Source of the DNA: Corynebacterium mendelii
Lineage (GTDB): Bacteria > Actinomycetota > Actinomycetes > Mycobacteriales > Mycobacteriaceae
Length of the DNA: 40,095 nucleotides
Assembly: GCF_017307055.1 (NCBI RefSeq)
Contig: NZ_JAFLEQ010000015.1
Coordinates: forward strand, 45,661 to 85,755
Direction of reading: 5' to 3'
A model generated the notes under the pieces. It was not told the origin of the DNA, did no database searches, and worked only from the letters and a program-made list of their open reading frames with translations. Within the stretch, counting starts at the first letter, position 1, and the number at the start of each line of letters is the position of its first letter. The translations under genes and the position numbers were made by a program. Shown one piece after another: positions 23,512-32,425 of the stretch.

Positions 23512-23825
23512 CGGGATCATCCTCGTTGTAGGTTCGTTGACTGGCCGGGATCAAAATACTGGCGGCCACACCCATCGTAGGGGGTGCAGACTGCGGGGAC
23601 ACATCGGCCCGGTAGACGACATGGTCATTGACCGGGTCGCCGGGGTTGATTGATGTCGGACACACAAAAAACACGGCCTGCCACGCTCGGGGTACCAAGC
23701 GTGACAGGCCGTGTCTTTTTTTCTACAACGTGTGCGTGCCCCACCGGCCCGGACGGGCCGCACCCGGATGCTTCAGGGCATCCGGTTCAACCCTTATGTG
23801 GCCGGTGGCGGGCAGTGGCAGGGGT
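23512..23825. other. Intergenic region between rpsA and the two-domain YbjN gene
   Basis: This 314-bp stretch contains the rpsA terminator (23671-23714) and presumably the promoter of the YbjN gene. TACAAC on the minus strand just before its start codons is a weak -10 candidate. I see no gene. Confidence 0.5.
23671..23714 (-). terminator. Bidirectional rho-independent terminator after rpsA
   Basis: 17-nt arms starting ACACGGCCTG and ending CAGGCCGTGT (16 of 17 pair) with a 10-nt loop. T-runs flank both sides: TTTTTTGTGTG on the minus strand and CTTTTTTTC on the plus strand. It lies about 110 nt past the rpsA stop. Confidence 0.8.
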
Positions 23826-25295
23826 TTAGTTGCCCTGCAGCTTCTCGCGGAGAGCAGCCAGCTGCTCGTCGGAAGCCAGCGAACCGCCGACCTCTTCCGC
23901 GGCAGCCGGAGCAGCCTTGGCTTCCGCGGCCGGGGCCGCGGAGTCAGAGCTGTAGTTGGTGGCACCGGCGGATGCGGCTTCTTCGGCGGCAGCGCGGTGA
24001 CGCTCGATCTGCGCGGTGTGCATCTGGTGGCGGCGCTCCGACTCGGCGTAGCGGGCTTCCCAGGTCTTGCGCTGTTCCTCGAAGCCTTCGAGCCATTCGT
24101 TGGTCTCGGGATCGAAGCCCTCGGGGAAGATGTAGTTGCCCTGCTCGTCGTAGGAGTCGGCCATGCCGTACTTCGACGGGTCGAACTCTTCCTGGTAGTC
24201 CTCGTCGGCCTGCTTCAGCGACAGGGAGATCCGGCGCCGGTCCAGGTCGATGTCGATGACCTTGACCATGGCTTCTTCGCCGACGTTGACAACCTGGTCC
24301 GGAACCTCGACGTGGCGCTCGGCCAGCTCGGAGATGTGGACCAGACCCTCGATGCCTTCCTCGACGCGCACGAACGCACCGAAGGGAACCAGCTTGGTGA
24401 CCTTGCCGGGCACAATCTGGCCGACAGCGTGGGTGCGGGCGAACACGCGCCACGGATCTTCCTGGGTGGCTTTCAGCGACAGGGAGACACGCTCGCGGTC
24501 GAGATCGACGTCGAGAACCTCAACGGTGACCTCGTCGCCGACGGTGACAACCTCAGAGGGGTGGTCGATGTGCTTCCAGGACAGCTCGGAGACGTGAACC
24601 AGTCCGTCGACGCCGCCGAGATCGACGAAAGCGCCGAAGTTGACGATCGACGAGACGGTGCCCTTGCGGACCTGGCCCTTCTGCAGCTGGTGGAGGAACT
24701 CGGAGCGGACCTCGGACTGGGTCTGCTCGAGCCAGGCGCGGCGGGACAGAACCACATTGTTGCGGTTTTTGTCCAGCTCGATGATCTTGGCTTCGATCTC
24801 CTGGCCGATGTACGGATCCAGGTCACGGACACGGCGCATTTCGACCAGCGATGCCGGCAGGAAGCCGCGCAGGCCGATGTCGAGGATCAGGCCGCCCTTG
24901 ACGACCTCAATGACGGTACCGGTGACCGGCTCGTCGTTTTCTTTCAGTTCCTCGATCTTGCCCCAGGCGCGCTCGTACTGGGCACGCTTCTTGGACAGCA
25001 TGAGGCGACCCTCTTTGTCCTCCTTGGTGAGGACGAGGGCGTCGATCTGGTCGCCGACAGCGACAACTTCGCCGGGGTCGATATCGTGCTTGATCGACAG
25101 TTCGCGGGAGAGGATGACACCTTCGGTTTTGTATCCGATGTCAAGAAGAACCTCGTCACGGTCGACTTTGACGACCGTGCCCTCGACGATGTCGCCGTCG
25201 TTGAAGTATTTGATGGTGGCGTCGACAGCAGCGAGGAAGTCCTCAGTGGATCCGATATCGTTGACGGCCACCTGAGGGGTGTTGTTGGTGGGCAT
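23826..25295 (-). CDS. rpsA: 30S ribosomal protein S1
   Basis: 489-aa ribosomal protein that binds mRNA leaders. Four S1 RNA-binding domains run from about residue 36 to 365. The third and fourth have the clearest signatures: GTVSSIVNFGAFVDLGGVDG...HVSELSWKH and GKVTKLVPFGAFVRVEEGIEG...HISELAERH. The C-terminus is an acidic, helical then Ala-rich tail (AAPAAEAKAAPAAAEEVGG), as in other actinobacterial S1 proteins. Start MPTNNTPQVAVNDIGS at 25295 with GGAG 11 nt upstream; the open frame beyond it to 25355 is rejected. It has the standard corynebacterial position near polA and a strong terminator. An unexplained terminator-like hairpin lies 123 nt upstream of the start. Confidence 0.97.
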   Translation of the reverse strand: MPTNNTPQVAVNDIGSTEDFLAAVDATIKYFNDGDIVEGTVVKVDRDEVLLDIGYKTEGVILSRELSIKHDIDPGEVVAVGDQIDALVLTKEDKEGRLMLSKKRAQYERAWGKIEELKENDEPVTGTVIEVVKGGLILDIGLRGFLPASLVEMRRVRDLDPYIGQEIEAKIIELDKNRNNVVLSRRAWLEQTQSEVRSEFLHQLQKGQVRKGTVSSIVNFGAFVDLGGVDGLVHVSELSWKHIDHPSEVVTVGDEVTVEVLDVDLDRERVSLSLKATQEDPWRVFARTHAVGQIVPGKVTKLVPFGAFVRVEEGIEGLVHISELAERHVEVPDQVVNVGEEAMVKVIDIDLDRRRISLSLKQADEDYQEEFDPSKYGMADSYDEQGNYIFPEGFDPETNEWLEGFEEQRKTWEARYAESERRHQMHTAQIERHRAAAEEAASAGATNYSSDSAAPAAEAKAAPAAAEEVGGSLASDEQLAALREKLQGN

Positions 25296-25840
25296 AGGTT
25301 TGGTTGCTCCGAAAAAGGTCATAGGAATCGTAAACGGACAGGAATTGTGCGCCACCCACCTGACGGTGCGGGCTGCCGCCGGCTTTTTTCAAAAAACCGC
25401 GCCGCAGTGAAAAAAACGGGCCCGACTGCCAGTCTTCCAAGACAACGTCAGGGCCTGTTCCATGCACCATCCCCGGTCAACGTCATCGACCGGGCCGACC
25501 CACGAGCGGTTGCAGCAACTGTCAGTCAGCTGCAGGCTCATGTGCTTGTTGCTGCGGCACACGCCGGGGTGACACAATGGTCACCCTGTTGTGCGGGCAC
25601 AAGCTGCGGCCGGGGCCACTGGCAGCGGTTTGCCGACAAGTTCCGTCCCGCCCGGGAAACCATATAAACTGGTTCGTTAACCGGGGTTGGATCATTGACC
25701 TCGTCAAACAGCCGTTGCCGGTGTTTGCTGGGCACGCGCCCGGCACCAAGGGCCGCTCTCCTATAGAAGCGGTCTCGGGTCCGGAACGCAGACACACAAC
25801 GAAGACAATAACTCCCTGGCAAGGAAGGTTGCAAATAACA
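25296..25840. other. Divergent leader region of rpsA and the methyltransferase gene
   Basis: 545 bp between two divergent genes. It contains a minus-strand intrinsic terminator (25418-25456) and CGG-c-TTTTTT / AAAAAA-c-CG dyad text near 25378-25398. On the plus strand there is a candidate -10 TAAACT (25665-25670) that would give the methyltransferase a leader of about 170 nt. Short frames here have no family resemblance. Confidence 0.5.
25418..25456 (-). terminator. Intrinsic terminator or attenuator upstream of rpsA
   Basis: On the minus strand AGGCCC-t-GAC pairs with GTC-GGGCCC; an inner GTCTT / AAGAC stem closes the loop; a run of seven T follows (poly-A at 25410-25416 on the plus strand). 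This is a textbook intrinsic terminator, but it lies upstream of rpsA in the same direction and no gene precedes it on the minus strand. It could be an attenuator in a long rpsA leader or the end of a small RNA. Confidence 0.6.
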
Positions 25841-26683
25841 GTGTCCTCCACACCTCCTCCGTCCTCGCCGATTCCGGCCGCCGGCGGTTTCGGTCACGCC
25901 GATGCAACCGAATCCTCGCGGGCCAACCGCCTGTGGTGGGACTTTGACGCCGACAACTATCACCGGGAGCATTCCCGCTTTCTGGGCGCAGACCAGCCGG
26001 AAGGAAAGTTTTTGTGGTCGCCGGAATATTTCGACGAAGCCGACCATCATCTTCTCGGCGATGTCCGCGACAAAGACGTTCTCGAATTCGGCTGCGGATC
26101 AGCACCGTGTTCCCGGTGGCTCAACCACACCGGGGTCGGGACGATCACCGCTTTCGACATTTCCGCGGGCATGCTGCGCCACGGTGTGGACGCATCCACC
26201 GGTACACCGGTTGTTCCCCTGGTGCAGGCTGATGCCCTGGCCATGCCGTTCAAGGACAACTGCTTCGATGTGGCGTTCACCGCCTACGGGGCGATCGGTT
26301 TCGTCGCCGACTCCCAGCAGCTGATGCATGAAGCCGCACGCGTGCTGCGCCCGGGCGGCAGACTGGTGTTTTCTGTCCTGCACCCGTTTAGGTGGGTGTT
26401 CCGCGATGAACCCGGCGAAGAAGGGCTGATCGCCTATCTGAGCTACTTCGACCGCTCCCCCTACATAGAACGGGATCCGGTCACCCGCACCATCACCTAC
26501 GCCGAGCACCACCGCACCATCGGTGACAGAATCCGGGAGCTGTTGGCCGCGGGCTTCATCCTCGACGACTTCATCGAACCGGAGTGGCCGGACAATCTGG
26601 AGGAATCCTTCAACCAGTTCTCCCCCACCCGTGGCCGGATCATTCCCGGCACCGCCATTATTGTCGCCCACCTTCCCGACTAG
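25841..26683 (+). CDS. Class I SAM-dependent methyltransferase
   Basis: 280-aa Rossmann-fold methyltransferase. Motif I is VLEFGCGSA (residues 80-88), followed by the acidic FDISAGML, then ALAMPFKDNCFDVAFTAYGA and LRPGGRLVFSVLHPFRW. This is the UbiE/Methyltransf_11 pattern. The N-terminal 20 residues are Pro/Ser-rich and probably disordered. The substrate cannot be told. GTG 25841 is chosen because AAGGAAGG lies 12 nt upstream and family resemblance begins just after; the open frame to 25577 runs through the leader. The gene converges on polA, and I recall a similar gene between rpsA and polA in corynebacteria, so it is probably core. Confidence 0.9.
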   Translation: MSSTPPPSSPIPAAGGFGHADATESSRANRLWWDFDADNYHREHSRFLGADQPEGKFLWSPEYFDEADHHLLGDVRDKDVLEFGCGSAPCSRWLNHTGVGTITAFDISAGMLRHGVDASTGTPVVPLVQADALAMPFKDNCFDVAFTAYGAIGFVADSQQLMHEAARVLRPGGRLVFSVLHPFRWVFRDEPGEEGLIAYLSYFDRSPYIERDPVTRTITYAEHHRTIGDRIRELLAAGFILDDFIEPEWPDNLEESFNQFSPTRGRIIPGTAIIVAHLPD

Positions 26684-26764
26684 CGCCCACCCGGACAGCG
26701 CATGGACCAGACCATCCGGTTTCCGGGTGCCGAGCCTTGGACACACCGCGTGAAAAACCGCGCA

Positions 26765-26802
26765 CCTGCGCCCGCCCCGGTTGAGCCGGGACGGGACGCA
26801 GG
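26765..26802 (-). terminator. Terminator after polA
   Basis: CCTGCG-c-CCG-c-CCCGG pairs with CCGGG-a-CGG-ga-CGCAGG around a 5-nt loop; on the minus strand TGCGCGGTTTTTCACG follows. It lies between the convergent methyltransferase and polA genes and may serve both. Confidence 0.65.
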
Positions 26803-26847
26803 GGGTTGGTTGGTTGACGGCGGCGGCCGGCGTTCCGCCCCACGGTG

Positions 26848-29610
26848 CTAGTGGGCGGCCTCATCCCAGTTGGCACCATGCCCGGTGGAGACTTCCAGCG
26901 GCACTGTCAGCTGGACTGCCTGATCCATTTCCTGCTCGACCAGTTCACGGACGGAGTCGAGTTCACCGTCGGCGACTTCCACCACCAATTCGTCGTGGAC
27001 CTGCAGCAGCACCCGTGATTTCAGCTGTGCCGTGCGCAGTGCCCCATCGACCCGGATCATCGCGATTTTGATGACGTCGGCGGCGGTTCCCTGAATCGGG
27101 GAATTCAGGGCGGCGCGCTCGGCGTTTTCCCGCGCGATCCGGTTGGTGGAGGTCAAATCGGGCAGGTACCTGCGGCGGCCGAACACTGTTTGGGTGTAGC
27201 CGTCTTTGGCGGCTTTGACAACAACCTGGTCCAGGTAGGCTTTCACCCCGCCGAAACGCTGGAAATAGGTGTCCATGATCTCTTTGGCTTCTTTCGCCGA
27301 GATCGACAGCTGCCCCGCCAGGCCGAAGGCGCTGAGCCCGTAGGCCAGCCCGTAGCTCATGGCTTTGACTTTGCGCCGCAGATCGGGGGTGACGTTGTCC
27401 ACCGGGACGTCGAAAACCTTCGAACCGACGTAGTTGTGCAGATCCTCGCCCTGCCGGTAGGCCTCGATCAGTCCCTCATCCCCGGAGACATGCGCCATCA
27501 CCCGCATTTCGATCTGCGAGTAGTCCGCGGTGACAAGCCCGGTGTAGGTGACCCCGCCGCTGCGCCCGCCGGCACAAAACGCCGACCGGATGATCCGTCC
27601 GGCTTCGGTGCGCACCGGAATGTTCTGCAGGTTCGGTTCGGTTGAGCTCAACCGGCCGGTGGCGGTGGCCGTCTGGTTGAAGGTGGTGTGGATGCGCCCG
27701 TCATCGGCGACGGCTTTGATCAGACCGTCGAGGGTGGTTTTCATCTTCTGGTATTCCCGGTGGCTCATCAGGTGCTGCAGGAACGGGTGGTCGCTTTTGG
27801 CCGCCAGTGCCTCCAGTTCCTTCGCCGCCGTGGAATAGCCGGTTTTGATTTTCTTCGTTTTCGGCAGCCCCAGTTTCTCGAAGAGAACGACCTGCAGCTG
27901 TTTCGGGCTGGACAGGTTCAGCTCCGGATCCCCGGCAATGTCCCGGGCGGCCGACAGTTCCGCCTCGATTTTGTCGATGTAGGCGTCACGCTGGTCGGTC
28001 AGCACCGCCATATCGACGGCGATACCGGTGCGTTCCATCCGTCCCAAAATCGGTACCAGGGCAAGCTCCAGGTCGGTGTAGAGCGCCAGCTGGTTGATCT
28101 GTTCCAGTTTGTCGGTCAACACGCAGGCAAGTTCCCTGGTGCAGGCCGCGTCAATCATGGCGGCCCGCGGGTCGGGGCCGGTGTCACTGTCACCGATATC
28201 CAGCAGACTCAGCTGCCCGTCGTTGCCGTCACCGGACCCGCCGTCCTCCGGCCCGTCGGGGGGTGCGGGAATGGCCACCTGCATGATCCGCTGGTAGACA
28301 TCCCCGATGCTGTAGGAGCGGGCCTCGGGGTTGAGCAGGTAGGCCGCGATCATGGTGTCGTGGGCAATGCCGTCGATGCTGTAGCCGGAACCGGTGAGCA
28401 TGTGCCAGGCCGATTTCGCGTCGTGGAAGATTTTCGGCCTGCTGCTATCGGCAATGAAATCGGCGAAGGTTTTCTCGTCGTCGGCGTCAAGCTGCGCGGG
28501 ATCAAAAGCCACCGCGTGATGGTCGTGCGCCGCCAAAGCCACCCGGGCCACAGACGGTGATGCGGGATCAGCCCGGCCCGTCACCGTCACCGCGATGCCC
28601 GCCTGTGCCCGGGCGGTGGTCAACCAGCCGGCCAGACGTTCCGGGGAATCGAACACAATCGACTCGGCGGTATCCGCTGTGGGGCGCTCCCCGCTGTCGA
28701 TTCCCAGGGCATCAAAGACCCGGGAGCGCAGGGTGCCGCCGAATTCGAGGGCATCGAACTGGCTGGTGATCTCGTCGGCATCGCTTCCACCGAGCCGGAA
28801 ATCGGACGGGCCTTTATCAAGCTCCATATCGCGGACCATCTCGGTCAAGGCCCGGTTCATCTTCACCTGGTCGATGCGTTCGCGCAGCGCACCGCCGACT
28901 TTGCCGCCGATATCGTCGGCGTGGGCGAGCAGGGTGTCCAAATCGCCGTAGTCGACAATCCATTTCGTGGCGGTTTTCTCCCCCACACCGGGAATCTTGG
29001 GCAGATTGTCCGACGGGTCGCCGCGCAGGGCGGCGAAATCGGGGTACTGCTTCGGTGTCAGACCGTATTTGTCCTCGATCGCCGCCGGGGTGAACCGGTC
29101 CATCGTCGAGACCCCCTTGCGCGGGTAGAGCACCGTGACATGGTCGGTGACCAGCTGGAAGGAATCCCGGTCACCGGTGACAACCAGAGTGTCGAAGCCC
29201 TCGTCCTGCGCCCGGGTGGCCAGGGTGGCGATAATGTCGTCGGCTTCGAAGTCGTCTTTTTCCAGCCAGCTGATCCCCATGGCGGGAAGAAGCTTCTTCA
29301 ACAGCTCCACCTGTCCCTTGAATTCCTCCGGGGTGGGGTCACGCTGCGCTTTGTAGTCGGCGAACATATCGGTCCGGAAGGTTTTCCGCCCGACGTCGAA
29401 AGCGACGGCAACGTGGCTGGGTTTCTCCTTGCCCAAAAGGTTGACCAGCATGGAAACGAAACCGTAGACGGCGTTGGTGTGCTGGCCACCGCTGGTGGAA
29501 AAATTCCCCGCCGGCAGGGCGTAGAAGGCCCGGAAAGCCATGGAATGCCCGTCAATGAGCATCAGCCTGTCGGTGGCATCGGATGAGGTGGTCGTTGTCG
29601 CGGAAGTCAC
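26848..29610 (-). CDS. polA: DNA polymerase I
   Basis: 920-aa repair and Okazaki-fragment polymerase. The N-terminal 5'-3' exonuclease (about 1-300) has LMLIDGHSMAFRAFYALP, the acidic KDDFEADDIIATLA and the helix-hairpin-helix KIPGVGEKTATKW. The middle domain lacks the DxE proofreading motif, as in other actinobacterial and Taq-type PolI. The polymerase domain has motif A DYSQIEMRV, motif B RRKVKAMSYGLAYG and motif C QVHDE at 870-874. GTG 29610 is supported by a consensus TACAAT box 8 nt upstream, so the mRNA is leaderless. It is convergent with the methyltransferase gene; a tRNA-Leu gene lies upstream on the other strand. Confidence 0.97.
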   Translation of the reverse strand: MTSATTTTSSDATDRLMLIDGHSMAFRAFYALPAGNFSTSGGQHTNAVYGFVSMLVNLLGKEKPSHVAVAFDVGRKTFRTDMFADYKAQRDPTPEEFKGQVELLKKLLPAMGISWLEKDDFEADDIIATLATRAQDEGFDTLVVTGDRDSFQLVTDHVTVLYPRKGVSTMDRFTPAAIEDKYGLTPKQYPDFAALRGDPSDNLPKIPGVGEKTATKWIVDYGDLDTLLAHADDIGGKVGGALRERIDQVKMNRALTEMVRDMELDKGPSDFRLGGSDADEITSQFDALEFGGTLRSRVFDALGIDSGERPTADTAESIVFDSPERLAGWLTTARAQAGIAVTVTGRADPASPSVARVALAAHDHHAVAFDPAQLDADDEKTFADFIADSSRPKIFHDAKSAWHMLTGSGYSIDGIAHDTMIAAYLLNPEARSYSIGDVYQRIMQVAIPAPPDGPEDGGSGDGNDGQLSLLDIGDSDTGPDPRAAMIDAACTRELACVLTDKLEQINQLALYTDLELALVPILGRMERTGIAVDMAVLTDQRDAYIDKIEAELSAARDIAGDPELNLSSPKQLQVVLFEKLGLPKTKKIKTGYSTAAKELEALAAKSDHPFLQHLMSHREYQKMKTTLDGLIKAVADDGRIHTTFNQTATATGRLSSTEPNLQNIPVRTEAGRIIRSAFCAGGRSGGVTYTGLVTADYSQIEMRVMAHVSGDEGLIEAYRQGEDLHNYVGSKVFDVPVDNVTPDLRRKVKAMSYGLAYGLSAFGLAGQLSISAKEAKEIMDTYFQRFGGVKAYLDQVVVKAAKDGYTQTVFGRRRYLPDLTSTNRIARENAERAALNSPIQGTAADVIKIAMIRVDGALRTAQLKSRVLLQVHDELVVEVADGELDSVRELVEQEMDQAVQLTVPLEVSTGHGANWDEAAH

Positions 29611-29618
29611 GGCACCCG

Positions 29619-29624
29619 ATTGTA
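29619..29624 (-). promoter_or_regulatory. -10 box of polA (leaderless)
   Basis: On the minus strand TACAAT is followed by 8 nt and then the polA GTG. It is a consensus corynebacterial -10 at leaderless spacing. Confidence 0.65.
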
Positions 29625-29914
29625 TGCGTCACGGCCCGGCAGGTGGACCGGGAAGGGCTTTTCCGCCTGATCCCTCCCCCGCCGGCACAAGGATGCATCG
29701 TTATGCCGCCCATTCGCTGTGGCAGTGATGAGATCCGGGGTACGGCACGGCCGGCACCATACCCGGCGCCCGCGGGGTCGTCCGACCCCGCGACACACCG
29801 GTTGACAGGCGGTTTTTCCCCGAAGATGCGCCGGGGCCCGCCGGTGGGCTATTATGTTCGGGTGCTTGCCGGTTTGTTGCCCCCAGCAACAACCTTCAGC
29901 CGCTTTTTTCACCC
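29625..29914. other. Intergenic region between polA and tRNA-Leu
   Basis: This stretch holds a perfect 10-bp inverted repeat CGCGGGGTCG-TC-CGACCCCGCG (29771-29792) and a candidate tRNA -10 box TATTAT (29850-29855). A TTGACA at 29802-29807 is too far from that box to be its -35. No gene is seen. Confidence 0.5.
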
Positions 29915-29991
29915 GCCCCAGTAGCCCAATTGGCAGAGGCAACGGATTCAAAACCCGTCCAGTGTGAGTTCGAGTCTCACCTGGGGCACCA
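29915..29991 (+). tRNA. tRNA-Leu (anticodon CAA)
   Basis: Full cloverleaf of 77 nt with encoded CCA. Acceptor GCCCCAG / CTGGGGC (29915-29921 / 29981-29987); D arm 29924-29940 with GCC / GGC as a three-pair stem; anticodon stem ACGGA / CCCGT with loop TTCAAAA and anticodon CAA (29949-29951); T arm GTGAG / CTCAC with loop TTCGAGT. Two points are odd: the variable region is only 5 nt (CCAGT), where a leucine tRNA normally has a long arm, and the last anticodon-stem pair is A-C. The leucine assignment follows the anticodon and my recollection of similar actinobacterial tRNAs. A terminator follows directly. Confidence 0.85.
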
Positions 29992-29996
29992 TGACC

Positions 29997-30017
29997 CCCG
30001 GCAGGAAACCTGCCGGG
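29997..30017 (+). terminator. Terminator after tRNA-Leu
   Basis: Perfect 9-bp stem CCCGGCAGG / CCTGCCGGG with loop AAA, followed by TTTTG, beginning 6 nt past the tRNA 3' end. Confidence 0.85.
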
Positions 30018-30246
30018 TTTTGTCATATCCGGGCACGATTGCAGTTGCCTGCCTTTCCCCGCCCGCTGCGCCCCGGGCCGGACCGGCCGCTGTGCCGGCC
30101 GCACCGGCACTGTGCCGATGCATCCTGCGCCGGCTCCACGACAGCCGGCCGGCACAGTTGTTTTCCGGGGTTGTTTCCGGCACGTCGCCGCCCGTTTTTT
30201 ACCCGCCCGTTTTTTGTTTTTTCATCTTCACCACCCCGGAGTACCC

Positions 30247-31164
30247 ATGACCCCGTCTCCTTCGACCACCCACCGGTCTGTTCCCGGCGCCTTCGGCATG
30301 GCTTTGCGCGGCGTTGCCGTGGCTTTGGCTGAACTGGTGCCCGGTATCTCCGGCGGAACCATCGCCCTGGTCACCGGTATCTACAGCCGCACCCTGGTGC
30401 AGGCCCATACCGCCACCACCGCCGCCGGGCGGGCCGCCACAGGCGATCTGGCCGGTGCCCGGCGGGCAGTGAAGTCGCTTGACTGGTGGCTGCTTGTGCC
30501 GCTGGCCCTGGGAATGCTGGTGACCGTGTTCGCCATGGCCGGGCCGATGAGCCATTTCGTCCACAGCCAGCCGGTCTATTCCCGGGCGCTGTTTTTCGGC
30601 ATGGTTGCCGCCAGTGCCGCAGTGCCGCTGCACATGATCGGCCCGGACAATATCTCCGCCACCAGGCTGTGGGTGGCCGGGGCACTCAGTGCTGTGGTGG
30701 CTTTCATCGCCACCGGCACCACCGCCGCCGAACACACGGATCCGGCCTGGTGGATGATTGCCGGGGCGGCGGCGATCGCCGTGTGCGCCCTGGTGCTGCC
30801 CGGGGTGTCGGGATCGTTCGTGCTGCTGGCTCTGGGCCTGTACGGGCCGGTGCTTGATGCGGTATCCGGCTTCGATATCCCGGTGATGGTGGTGTTCATC
30901 GCCGGCGCGCTGGTGGGACTTGTCACCATCGTCCGGGTGGTCACCCATCTGCTGCACACCAGGCGGCTGATGGTGCTGGCCGTGATGACCGGGCTGATGA
31001 TCGGTTCCCTGCGCGCCCTGTGGCCGTGGCAGCACCAGGTCCTTCACGGCTGCGGGCCGGGCCAGACCAATCCGCTGGCTGTCACCGCCATGATGGCGCT
31101 GGGTGCACTGGCGGTCACCGCTGTTGCCCGGCTGTCATCCGCCTCCGAGGCAGAGCGCCTCTGA
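30247..31164 (+). CDS. DUF368-family membrane protein (probable polyprenyl-phosphate transporter)
   Basis: 305-aa polytopic inner-membrane protein. It carries the DUF368 signature twice: AELVPGISGGTIALVTGIY near residues 28-46 and LVLPGVSGSFVLLALGLY in the second half. This suggests two inverted halves that share one substrate site. DUF368 proteins (PopT) were recently linked to recycling of undecaprenyl phosphate across the membrane for cell-wall synthesis; that role here is by family only. ATG 30247 has GGAG 6 nt upstream; the longer open frame from 30112 reads through spacer. It is followed by an ABC transporter after 257 bp and seems to be a single-gene unit. Confidence 0.88.
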   Translation: MTPSPSTTHRSVPGAFGMALRGVAVALAELVPGISGGTIALVTGIYSRTLVQAHTATTAAGRAATGDLAGARRAVKSLDWWLLVPLALGMLVTVFAMAGPMSHFVHSQPVYSRALFFGMVAASAAVPLHMIGPDNISATRLWVAGALSAVVAFIATGTTAAEHTDPAWWMIAGAAAIAVCALVLPGVSGSFVLLALGLYGPVLDAVSGFDIPVMVVFIAGALVGLVTIVRVVTHLLHTRRLMVLAVMTGLMIGSLRALWPWQHQVLHGCGPGQTNPLAVTAMMALGALAVTAVARLSSASEAERL

Positions 31165-31407
31165 TACCGCCGCCGCCGGCGGGGGCCCAAAACCGCGGTG
31201 GCCCGGGGTGCTGGCCCTGCCGGGCGGTGATCCGGCACGGGTGGGCGGCATGAAAAATAAGTGCGTTAGCTTATCTGCGACTGAAAAAACACTGACCGAC
31301 ACCCAAACGCACTGTGGGCCATTGCACCCCCGCCAACCGGAACCGTCAGTGACGGTGCAGGTGAAGAACTATTTCAGCCCCTTCAGTATCCGTTAACTGT
31401 TGTGCGC

Positions 31408-31413
31408 TAGAAT
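31408..31413 (+). promoter_or_regulatory. -10 box of the ABC transporter operon (leaderless)
   Basis: TAGAAT ends 8 nt before the ATG of the binding-protein gene, the same hexamer and spacing as at the Nudix gene. Confidence 0.6.
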
Positions 31414-31421
31414 AATCGCCC

Positions 31422-32342
31422 ATGCACCAATCCACGGGAGTTTTCCGTCAGGTCCTCTGCCTGGTGGCGACAGTGATGATCGCGGTGGGGCTGAGCGCCT
31501 GTGTCACCAACCATGAAGGCGGTAACCCGCCCGGCTGGCGGCAGGTCATCCCCGCAGCCAACCCGGATGTCATGGCACTCGTTCCGGCGGACATCGCCGC
31601 CAAGGGCACCATCAGCATCGGCACCAACCCGCCGTTCGCCCCGGCCCAATTCAAAGACCCGGACGGTAAAATCATCGGTTTCGAAATGGATCTGGCCCGC
31701 GCGGCCGCGGCCACCATGGGCCTGGAGTTGAAAATCAACGACCTGGATTTCTCCATGATCCTGCCGGCGGTATCGGCCGGAACCATTGACTTCGGGGCCT
31801 CCGGGTTCACCGACAACGAGGAACGCCGCAAAACCTACGACTTCGTCGATTTCCTCATGGCCGGGATCCAGTGGGCGGCCCAGACCGGCCACCCGGTCGA
31901 CCCGGACAATGCCTGCGGCTTGACTGTTGCGGTGCAAAGAAACACCGTCTCCGACACCGATGATGTCACCGGCCGCAACGAACAATGCATCGCCGACGGC
32001 AAACCGGAGATCAAAAAACTGCCCTACGATTCCTCCGACGCCGCCGCCACCGCCCTGGTGCTGGGCCGCGCCGACGCACTCTCGGCCGACTCGCCGACCA
32101 CCGCCTGGGCGGTGGAGCGCAGTGAGGGAAAAATCATGCTCACCGGCAGCATTTTCGATGCCGCGCCCTACGGCTGGCCGGTGCCGAAAGACTCTCCCCT
32201 GGCCGATGCCCTGGCGGCCGCGCTGCAGTCGATGATCAATGACGGCACCTACGCCGAAATCATGCACATGTGGGGCATTACCGACGGTCTGGTGGAACAG
32301 GCCAACATCAACGGCCACCCGGCCGCACAACCGGTCGGCTAG
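31422..32342 (+). CDS. Amino-acid ABC transporter substrate-binding lipoprotein
   Basis: 306-aa family-3 solute-binding protein. Residues 1-26 form a lipoprotein signal peptide; the lipobox GLSAC puts the acylated cysteine at C27, so the protein is anchored outside the membrane. The fold is typical: KGTISIGTNPPFAPAQFKDP, then IIGFEMDLARAAAATMGLEL, then ILPAVSAGTIDFGASGFTDN, with ERRKTYDFVDFL. Family-3 proteins bind polar amino acids (Gln, Glu, Arg, His, cystine); which one cannot be told. It is the first gene of a binding protein-permease-ATPase operon with a leaderless start. Confidence 0.93.
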   Translation: MHQSTGVFRQVLCLVATVMIAVGLSACVTNHEGGNPPGWRQVIPAANPDVMALVPADIAAKGTISIGTNPPFAPAQFKDPDGKIIGFEMDLARAAAATMGLELKINDLDFSMILPAVSAGTIDFGASGFTDNEERRKTYDFVDFLMAGIQWAAQTGHPVDPDNACGLTVAVQRNTVSDTDDVTGRNEQCIADGKPEIKKLPYDSSDAAATALVLGRADALSADSPTTAWAVERSEGKIMLTGSIFDAAPYGWPVPKDSPLADALAAALQSMINDGTYAEIMHMWGITDGLVEQANINGHPAAQPVG

Positions 32343-32425
32343 ACCGCCTCTTCCACGGCTGTCCGTGGAACACACCCGCTTTTCAACCGCCACAACAACA
32401 CACATCACCTGGAGCAAGTTTCGCC

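Noticed and set aside
23628..25667. 679-aa plus-strand open frame
   Set aside because: It is antisense to rpsA and crosses its terminator and leader; the opposite strand is an unmistakable S1 protein.
31254..31276. ATAAG...CTTAT inverted repeat in the DUF368-ABC spacer, considered as an iron or nitrogen regulator site
   Set aside because: Only 5 bp per arm and it does not match the DtxR or AmtR consensus.
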